Notes under the pieces: model-generated
The model's input: the letters and a program-made list of their open reading frames with translations, nothing else
The model's database searches: none
Told to the model about the DNA's origin: nothing
Position numbers and translations under genes: made by a program
Part shown: in pieces, positions 56,770 through 64,000 of the stretch
How positions within the stretch are numbered: the stretch's first letter is position 1
Layout of the letters: each line of letters starts with the position of its first letter
Assembly (NCBI GenBank): GCA_014218235.1
Contig: CM024758.1
Location: forward strand, 105,375,698-105,439,697
DNA length: 64,000 nt
Direction: 5' to 3'
Origin: Colocasia esculenta
Taxonomy: Eukaryota > Streptophyta > Magnoliopsida > Alismatales > Araceae

Positions 56770-56966
56770 GAGCCGTCGTGCTCTAGTTTGTGAGTCGTCG
56801 TACTCACTGTGTGGTTTGAGCCGTCGTGCTCAATTTGGAGTCGTCGTACTCCGGTTGTTGTTTGAGCCGTCGTGCTCAGTTTGGAGTCGTCGTGCTCCAG
56901 GTGTTTCTTGAGTCGTCGTGCTCAAGGGTGTTTGGAGTCGTCGTGCTCCTGTGTGAGTTGTACTCA
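56770..56966 (+). other. CGTCGT-loop hairpin array in R/U5 of Sirevirus 2
   Basis: Eight hairpins with the loop CGTCGT at 56774, 56796, 56822, 56842, 56868, 56888, 56914 and 56939, spaced 20-26 bp. Stems: GAGC/GCTC, GTGAGT/ACTCAC, TTGAGC/GCTCAA, GGAGT/ACTCC, TGAGC/GCTCA, TGGAGT/GCTCCA, CTTGAGT/GCTCAAG and GGAGT/GCTCC. A ninth (TGAGT-TGT-ACTCA) follows at 56954-56966, and CCTCAC-TGT-GTGAGG at about 56986-57000. Each stem stays complementary. Confidence 0.85.
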
Positions 56967-57293
56967 GAGTTTTTGAGTAGTGTGGCCTCACTGTGTGAGG
57001 GGTGGACGTAGGAGTCACTGGAGGTGATTTCCGAACCACCTAAAAATCCTCTGTGCATTGGTTTGAATTGTGGTTTGCCTTTGTATCTCGCTAGATGCAT
57101 GCATAGGGATTTCGTTCACTACTAATTGATTTGCTCACACACCCAAATCACACTTCAGATCAGTAAATTAATTAGGTGATTTGATCTCTGATTAGAAGTA
57201 ATTTTTAATTGCTTAAGCTTCCGCGTTAATTGGTATTAGATCTATTCAACCCCCCTTCTAGATCTTGTCCTCACCTATACCTCGATCCTTCAA

Positions 57294-57309
57294 TTGGTAT
57301 CAGAGCGGG
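57294..57309 (+). other. Primer-binding site of Sirevirus 2
   Basis: TTGGTATCAGAGCGGG, the same as in Sirevirus 1. Confidence 0.92.
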
Positions 57310-57521
57310 TTATTGTCTGTTACTGATCTGGTTTGATTGCTTCTGGCTGATCTCTGTGTAAATTGGCTGATCTGATTTAATTGCTTGATCTGTGTGCTTA
57401 ATCGCTCTGATTCCTCCTTTTGGCATTAGAGCAGATTAACCAATCTAATTGTTAGATCTAATTCCTTGTCACATTGATTCATTGTGATTAGATCTAACAG
57501 TCTTTTGTGAGTCTTGATATA

Positions 57522-59365
57522 ATGGCAAATCTATTTAATCTGCATGAATCTCCTGTTATAATTTCAGAGAAATCCTCAAGCTTATCTTCATTGGATCTCT
57601 CAAAGGACTCACAAAGGCACAGAGCAAAAGAAATTCACAAGTACTTAATGGCAAAGAGGAGCCTCAATGAATCCAGAAAATCAACAATTCATAAGGATAT
57701 GGCTCTGACAGCACATTCTAAGAGCTCAGAGCATGCTTCATCCTCTTCAGAACATAAGAGTTCAAATGGATCTAAAAGGTCAGGTAAATTATCTCCAGAT
57801 CCATTTGCATATTCCAATTCTGATTCTGATGAAGATGAAAGTATGTCTTATGCTGAATTGATTGAATTCTGTAAAAAGATGCAAAATCTTAATGCAAAGC
57901 TAAACACTAAAAATAAAGATTTGAAAAAGAGTTTAAATCATTGCCATAAAGAAAGTGAAAATTGAAAAATACAATTGAATTGCTCCAGAAAAATGATAAA
58001 TGTCCTTCAGAAGAAATTGAGAATTTGAAAAATGAAGTTGAAAGATTAAATTCTGAGAAAGAAAATTTAGAAGATGAAGTCCAAATCTGTGAAAATAAAT
58101 TGATTGGATTGAAGGACAATCATGAGCTATTGAAAACAAAAGTTATTGATCTGGAAGAGGAAAATGGAAAATTGATTGATCTCAATGAAAACTTCCAATT
58201 TGATAATGATCAATTAAACAAACAGATTTCCAACATGGCTCATGATCATCAAATAAATGAGAAATGCAAACAACTTGTTGAAGAAAATCATCATCTAAAA
58301 AGGAAGATTGAAGGCTTGTTTCATGACAGACCATTGGACAATGAATGTAGTAATTTGAGTAATAAAATTTCTGACTTGGAAAAACAAATTGCTCAATTTG
58401 AGAATGAAAAAATCAAGATGAAAAATGGTTTGGATGTCATGCTAAACAAGCTTCAAACTTCAGAAAAAGAAGTTGTTGCATTAAGAGCTGAAAAACAGAA
58501 GATTCAAAATAACTTGAAGAACTCAAGTCTTGCTTCTGTTAAAAATAAGAAAAATGAAAAGAAAAACATAACAACTTCTGTTAAAACTGCTGTGAACAAG
58601 AACCTTGATGTTTCTAATGAAAGACTAGTGAAAGTTCTTGTTCAGAAACAGAAAGAGAAGAAGAAAAATGCCTCTGTCAAGAAGATTCATCTAACTTCTC
58701 CAGCAGTTCAAAAAGCTCCAAGGCAAGTTCCAAATTCACATCATGCCAAGAGCCACCAGAAGATACCTCCTTCTCTTCATGGTAAGCCTCCTCACATGAA
58801 AAGGAGATTCCAGCAAATGCATACATGCCAAGGTAAGAACCAGGTAAGAAATGCTCTTATTTGCTTTAATTGCAATAAACCTGGTCATCTTGCCAAACAT
58901 TGCTGGAATAGAAATAAAAATTTCAATAAACATGCCAAATCAGTCCAATGCTTTCATTGTCATAAAATTGGTCATATTTCTAGGGACTGTTGGTACAGAA
59001 ATGATTTTGTTGTGCATGCTCAAAAATTCCAGTCTAATGCACATGCTCATACACATAGGAATAAACATCATGTTCATACTGAAAATGTTCAGAAGTTCCA
59101 TGTGTATAGGCATAGAAATGTTGCACAAAATCATTCTGTTTCTGCTCATATTAAAAATCCAAAAAATAGAAAACTTCATGAAAACATAGATGCATTGATC
59201 AAGGCAAAAAGAAAATCTGGAACTAATTCTGTTCATAGTTCTATCAATGAAGGAAATGCATCTATACAAAAATTAAAAACATTTTGGATTCAGAAATCTT
59301 TGTTGCAATCTAACATTGATTTCATTGCAGGACCCAAACAAGTGTGGGTCCCAAAACCAGCTTGA
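57522..59365 (+). pseudogene. gag: Gag-like protein of Sirevirus 2 (coiled coil, two zinc knuckles), one frame break
   Basis: The ATG at 57522 (M-A-N-L-F-N-L-H) is chosen because no earlier ATG is in frame. About 610 codons over two frames, with a break at about 57960 in an A-rich run. Order: serine-rich N-terminus; an acidic patch (SNSDSDEDESMSYAELIEF); a long coiled coil (about residues 120-330); a lysine-rich region; two CCHC knuckles (C-F-N-C-N-K-P-G-H-L-A-K-H-C and C-F-H-C-H-K-I-G-H-I-S-R-D-C, about 58862-58990); a His-rich segment; and the end K-Q-V-W-V-P-K-P-A, which corresponds to the Gag end just before protease in Sirevirus 1. The UBN2-like capsid part seen in Sirevirus 1 is absent. 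Confidence 0.85.
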
Positions 59366-60079
59366 TCAGCAAGCTGAGAAGTCTTGCAGCCATACACTGT
59401 AAATGGATTCAAGATATTGGCTGTGCAAGACTAGAAATGGCTGGAGAACACAGGTAAAATCTTTAAGAAAGAAATGAAGATTGTTCAGGTAAAATCTCTT
59501 TAGCATTTCAAACTTGAATTGATTGAATTGAAATGAATGTTAATCTTTATCTGAACAATGAGAAATGTGTTTCAATGCTACTCCCATCAATGAACTTTAT
59601 GTCATAACAATTGGAATCATGTTTATGTTGTCATGCATGCTTAACTGTTCCCATGAGTCTGTGTGCATACTAATTGCTTTGACTTCTTGGTATATCAAAT
59701 GATGATATGTGGAAAAACAAGTTATGCTTGTTTGGAAACTATCATTATGCGTGAGTAAAATACTCCGCCAAGTACCAAAAGTCATGTGTTGTTTAAAGCT
59801 AATTGTGCTCATAATCATGTGTGAATTGCATGCTAACCTTTTCATTCCATGCATTAATTAAGGGGGAGTAAATTTGAAAAGATGCAAAAATTTTGATTAA
59901 TAAATTGCCTGTTAATGCATGCTTGATCATGTTCATATTCTATCGGTGCAAACTACTTTGGATGAACATATCTGAATTGCATGTATGATCATTTAAAATC
60001 ATATATATATCTTATGGAAAGTGAGCCAAAGGAATCTTTGTGTGAAATGCTGAAGAAATATTCTTTCATGTTTGATTTA
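59366..60079 (+). other. Site of the pol deletion in Sirevirus 2
   Basis: 59404-59450 still reads like a degenerate protease motif (W-x-x-D-x-G-C-x-R-x-x-M-x-G). After that no integrase or RT residues are found. A cloverleaf copy (59680-59784) and a purine tract (AAGGGGGAG at about 59865) sit where RT would be expected. Confidence 0.7.
59680..59784 (+). ncRNA. Cloverleaf-like repeated element, copy 3
   Basis: Closing stem TGACTT-C-TTGGTA (59680-59692) with TACCAAAAGTCA (59773-59784), 12 pairs with one bulged C. The central hairpin AACAAG-TTATG-CTTGTT has an A-U pair replacing the G-C of copies 1, 2 and 4. The third hairpin is poorly kept here. Confidence 0.6.
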
Positions 60080-60080
60080 T

Positions 60081-60242
60081 CATTTCTTGAGAGATGAGGT
60101 AGCAAAGAAATCTTTTGAACTCCATTTCATAGAATCAGAAAAACAAATTGCTGACATCTTCACAAAACCCCTTCCTGACAGTAGATTCTCATCCTTAAGG
60201 AGAGAACTTGGTCTTGGTAAATGTCCATTGGGATTGGGTTGA
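60081..60242 (+). pseudogene. pol: RNase H C-terminal remnant of Sirevirus 2
   Basis: An open stretch of 53 codons (HHFLRDEVAKKSFELHFIES, then KQIADIFTKPLP) aligns with the last part of pol in Sirevirus 1 (27873-28051) and ends at a TGA. It marks the 3' border of the internal deletion. Confidence 0.88.
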
Positions 60243-61622
60243 GTGTTAGGCATATTCTGAGGGGGAGTTCTTTGCATTATCATATTCATTTGCTTCCTTG
60301 ATTCATTGTATCTCTCTCCATTTCACTTCTATCTCTTTTTAACAATGAACTCTTCACCTCACATTGTGTTGAACTTCTTGGTATATAAAATGGTGATTTG
60401 AAGAAGGACAAGTTATGCTTGTCTGGACACTTTCACTATGCGAGAGTATATGTCTCCGCCAAGTACCAAGAGATGAAAATGCAATTGTTGAGGGGGAGCT
60501 TTTATTGTTTAAAGAGAATCATTCCTGATTTCAAAACTTGCATATCTTTATTCTGATGAAAAGTGGTTGAAATTCTCATCTCAGGGGGAGCTAGAAAATT
60601 CACAAGTCAAATCTTTTGAAAAATTCAAAACTCTTCTTGCACTACATCAATTTCCTTACATGATGTCCTCATTCAGGTGTCTAGAGTCTAAAAATGATCC
60701 TTTGAGTGATCTTCTACATTCATTTGTCAACTCTCACCTATATTCTTTCAAAACTATAGAAATTTAAATTTCTTTCTAAGACTGAAGGATATTGTGTGTT
60801 CTGATTTTTTAAAACATATTTTTGTTTGCAATTGAAGTTGGATATGGATGATGTCTTTTTGTCAAAAATTCTCCAAAATTTATCAATTCAACAGAGCAAT
60901 GGCACATGTGCTGAGAAACTGCACACCTTCACAATGAATGAAGTGCCATGCATGTCATGAGGCACTAATGCTATCTCTGTTCAAAGGGGATTAAAAATCA
61001 AAATAAATGCAAAACAAAATAATTATGTAATTTTTTGATGATGACTGAGTAACTGGAAATATTGGCGTCTGATAAACGTATATTTTCATGTCAAAAGGTC
61101 ATCATTTACCCCTTTGAGACTTGATAATGAATAAATCTTCAGTATCCAGGGACTATAGTGTGTGAAAAGCATTAGTTCTTGAGTGAAAAAGATATATCTC
61201 ATTTGATAGTTTGTTTCAAAACAATATGTGTATGTCATTGGAGAATTTGTTTTGAAGAATCATTATTATCCATCATCAATTTGTTCTTAAAAATTGTTTA
61301 ATGTCAACACACTTGATTTCAGTCTAAAAAGATTTTTTTTCTTCTTTGGAATTGAAGAATATAGTAGTGTGTAGTTGATTGTTAAATGTCTTATATCCCT
61401 CAAATTATCATTTTCAGGACTTAAGTCACTGAATGCTCATATCCTGTCGGATATTGTGTAAAACTTGATTTGTGTTGAATCTTTTCAAAAAATTTAACAA
61501 TTGAATTTTTTAGTCTCTTAAATATCCTTGAAATGATCATTCCTCCCACTGATTATCATTATAAAGTTATCCCAAAAGCTCACAAATTTTTTTAAAACTC
61601 AAATCCAAAATTTTCATAGGCC
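60243..61622 (+). other. Sirevirus 2 spacer between pol remnant and env-position ORF
   Basis: Non-coding. It carries purine tracts (GAGGGGGAG near 60257, 60489 and 60584), cloverleaf copy 4, and the ATGATGAC/GTCATCAT hairpin (61038-61105). It is similar throughout to 28052-29661 of Sirevirus 1. Confidence 0.7.
60375..60472 (+). ncRNA. Cloverleaf-like repeated element, copy 4
   Basis: Closing stem TTCTTGGTA (60375-60383) with TACCAAGAG (60464-60472), one G-U pair. The internal hairpins match copy 1. A GAGGGGGAGCT tract follows, as after copy 1. Confidence 0.6.
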
Positions 61623-61800
61623 AGGTCGACACCATCCTATCCCGTGTCGACACACTCCTAGGTCAGGTCGACACTACAGTCTTCCAGTGTCGACACTGCC
61701 CTCTTGCCAGAACCTTTTAAATCATGGGCTCCGGATAAACCTTGTTGTTCCTGCGGGGTATTGCACCACTGCAAACCCCTTTTAGGCATCAGGTCGACCC
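61623..61800. promoter_or_regulatory. GTCGAC dyad ladder upstream of env-position ORF, Sirevirus 2
   Basis: Dyads start at 61623, 61644, 61665 and 61687 (steps 21, 21, 22), and AGGTCGACCC is at 61791. Same layout as 29662-29843, about 235 bp before the ORF start. Confidence 0.75.
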
Positions 61801-61921
61801 GACGATGCTCTTCTTCTCATTTCCGGCAAGAAATCCACACATTTCTCCCTCGATCAAAACCCTTTCTCAATCATCTCTCTTCTCCTTCATCAAAACCCGA
61901 TTCCACTCCATTCTTGTAACC

Positions 61922-63902
61922 ATGGTGAGAAAGATGGGTCCTCGCCGTGGAGCAAGATCTCAGGCTTCGTCCAGGCCAGTTCCGGTAGAGGATGTTGTTC
62001 TTCAGTTCGAAAGAAGAACGAAAAGAAGGAATGACCCTGCAGAGCAACCAGGGTCCTCCTCTGCACCTAAGCCAGCAGCCAAGAGAGGTAGACCCTCTTC
62101 TTCAGGCAGAGGTAGGGTTTCTAGACCAGAGAATCCGGGCTCCCCTTCTGGAGATCATTCAGAATCATCATCATCATCTTCAGAGTCTTCCAAGTCTCAA
62201 GACACCACCAGTGAAGCCAAGCTTATTCTAAAGCCCAGGATAGTGAATTTATCAGATATTCAGCTAGCAGACACATTTCCAGAAATTCAGACCTATTTCT
62301 CCTTTCAATCTTGGTTACCATTTATTTCTGAATTTCAAATCAGTTATCCAAGACTTGTTAGGGAATTCTACAAAAACCTGAAATGCACAGAAGAAGGGTA
62401 TAAATCAAAGGTTAAGGGCATAGTTATTGACATGCCAACTGATAAAGCTGCCTCAATTTTCAAAGTACCAGATGAAGGGGCAGATTATCATGACTTTGAA
62501 TTTGATCTACATGAAGCCTATTCCATCTTGACAGGCCTTCCTGCTGATGCCTCTGATCCAAAACAAACCCATGTCACCAGATTCAACACAAACTCATTTC
62601 CCCCTGTGTTGAGAGTCATCCACCACATATTGACCACAATTATTACCCCTCAAGGTGGTGGAAGAGACAGACTTACAGACATTCAGAGGTTCATTCTTTA
62701 TTGCATGGTAAAAGACATCAAAATCAACCTCCATGTAATAATGTATCAAATCATATCTGAAACAACAAGGAAAGACCTCAAGAGATCTCTTCCTTATGGT
62801 GCACATCTGACCTCAGTGTTCCAGCACTTTGGTGTGCCCTTGGAGAATGAGAAATCCCAGTCTATCCCTAAGTCCAACATCTATACCTTTAAGAATATTC
62901 AAAAATTCATGGGATTTAGACTGGAGGGTACTCAAGTAAGGAGAGGGCCAGTTGTGGTTGAGGCCCCTCAAGCTCAAGAGGAACAGCCTCAAGATCAAGG
63001 GGACCAGCCCCAAGCTCAGGAGGAACAGCCTCAAAATCAAGGGGACCAGCCCCAAGCTCAAGAGGACCAGCCTCCAGCTGAAGGGGACCAGCCCCAAGGT
63101 CAAGAGGATCAGCCTCCCTTGAATGAGGATCAGCCTCAAGTCCCAACTGAAGGTGACATTCCATTACTTACCACACCCTCACCTCAGTTTCAACATTTCT
63201 CTCCACAACCCACATTTCAACCATCCACATCCTCTGGTGGGCCTTCTGTTCCACCAGAGTTGTTCTCCTTCTTAAATGAAAAATTTGAAACCTTGAACTC
63301 CTCCATTCAAACCATGTCAGAATCATTTGAGTTGAGGATTCAAAGATTGGAGAACACTGTATCTGCCAAATTCATAGAACAAAAGCTGCCTCAGATTATG
63401 CAGCTCAAAGATTCAACAAATTAATTGGTACAATGGCAGATGCCTCATTACAGCTGAAGGAGCACCAGCAAAAATTGGAGATAGTTCTTCAGGGAATTTT
63501 GGCAAATTCCCAAGCTGATGTTTTCAACACCAAGCAGACATTACATGAGATCACCAGCACTAGACTGTCATTTGCTCATTTTGTGGATGACTTGGAGAGC
63601 ATGAGGAACTTCAATGCACACATTGATACACAGATATCTGATTTGACAAAAGAATTCAAGATCATGCAAAGGCCTGGCTGGTCAGCTGGATCATCTTCCT
63701 CTTCACAACCAATTGCAGCTGATCTAGCAAGAATTCAAGCTACCTTGATAGACAATTCAGACAGAATGGAACACTTCTTGCACACAAAACTCACAACCAT
63801 TCAAGATTAAATCAAGTCCAACTTGACCTTCATGGAGAAAAGACTGTCTGACATTGAGACCATCTTACTTCCCATTTTTCCTCCTCCTCCATCTTCTACT
63901 TA
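61922..63902 (+). pseudogene. Env-position ORF of Sirevirus 2 (putative plant transposon protein domain)
   Basis: ATG at 61922 (MVRKMGPRRGARSQASSRPV). Open for about 500 codons to 63424: basic and serine-rich N-terminus, the globular domain (LVREFYKNLKCTEEGYKSKV, GGGRDRLTDIQRFILYCMVK, RSLPYGAHLTSVFQHFGVPL), 7-residue Pro-Gln repeats (about 62965-63140), then coiled coil. A frame change near 63385 (one A missing in a run compared with Sirevirus 1) moves to 63433-63810. That frame ends at a TAA (63808-63810) with matching sequence beyond it to the stop near 63900. It is better preserved than the Sirevirus 1 copy. No membrane segment seen. Confidence 0.82.
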
Positions 63903-64000
63903 ATGTAATTTTTCTTTTGATGATGTCAAAGGGGGAGAAGAAATAAAGAACAAGAAATGTTTGTAATGAAATGTTTGTAATCTTTTTGGAATGATTGTAA
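63903..64000 (+). other. Sirevirus 2 3' untranslated start
   Basis: Contains the AAAGGGGGAGAAG tract also found after the Sirevirus 1 ORF. The element continues past the window. Confidence 0.6.

Larger units (their letters stand above)
55556..57292 (+). repeat. 5' LTR of Sirevirus 2
   Basis: 1737 bp, TGTTGGGTTGAGTG to CGATCCTTCA. Dyad array 55776-56168, G-box 56204, TATA 56285, R/U5 hairpins 56770-56966. Confidence 0.93.
55556..64000 (+). mobile_element. Sirevirus 2, pol-deleted, runs off the window
   Basis: 5' LTR 55556-57292, primer site, gag-like ORF (57522-59365), only traces of protease and RNase H in place of pol, cloverleaf copies, dyad ladder and env-position ORF (61922-63902). Left target base group is TAATC (55551-55555). 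The 3' LTR is not in the window. It is related to Sirevirus 1 but diverged throughout. Confidence 0.9.

Overview
The window is nuclear DNA of a flowering plant, almost entirely nested retrotransposons. The evidence is plant-type LTR retrotransposons primed by initiator-Met tRNA, a plant L1-type LINE, plant mobile domain (PMD) and DUF7745-like transposon ORFs, and no intact host gene, rRNA or tRNA gene. The species cannot be named from the sequence. Almost all coding regions are broken. Many breaks are one-base homopolymer length changes, so some may be assembly errors rather than real decay.

Layout. 1-694: PMD pseudogene (minus). 763-1420: GC-rich segment resembling a gene 5' end. 786-6140: scattered 20-bp dyads (GCGTCC-N8-GGACGC), often in pairs about 36 bp apart, around a DUF7745-like pseudogene (2296-3490, minus) and ending at a TATA box (6150). 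6996-8713: LINE reverse-transcriptase fragment (minus). 8714-42534: minus-strand Ty3/gypsy chromovirus with target-site duplication (TSD) AGCAT. It is split by a second copy of the same family (14687-38241, TSD CCTCA), which is split by a plus-strand Sirevirus-type Ty1/copia element (20876-34040, TSD TGGGA, LTRs of 1690 bp each). 42540-45077: Tat-like Ty3 pol fragment (minus), split by a gag-only LTR element (45078-51873). Its 3' LTR is split by another minus-strand LTR element (51874-55555). That one is split by a second Sirevirus (55556 to window end), which has lost nearly all of pol but keeps a gag-like and an env-position ORF.

Most interesting signals. (1) The U3 regions of Ty3 chromovirus and Ty1 Sirevirus LTRs, two different superfamilies, carry the same regulatory-looking module: paired GTGTCGACAC dyads 21 bp apart, repeated about every 74 bp (whole helical turns), with shared spacer words and an identical 20-mer. 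Four-dyad ladders of the same motif at 21-22 bp pitch lie before the env-position ORF in both Sireviruses. (2) The transcribed R/U5 part of the Sirevirus LTR holds about nine small hairpins whose stems covary while the loop (CGTCGT) is fixed. (3) A roughly 100-nt cloverleaf-like element, supported by compensatory changes, occurs twice between pol and the env-position ORF in each Sirevirus. (4) Other LTR families here carry their own CpG-containing dyad arrays upstream of their TATA boxes.

How the parts could work together: the chromovirus and Sirevirus 1 encode all retrotransposition enzymes in broken form. The gag-only element and the pol-less Sirevirus 2 look non-autonomous and would need enzymes from relatives. 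Shared cis elements (primer-binding site, polypurine tracts, cloverleaf, dyad arrays) are what a trans-mobilised or co-regulated element would be expected to keep.
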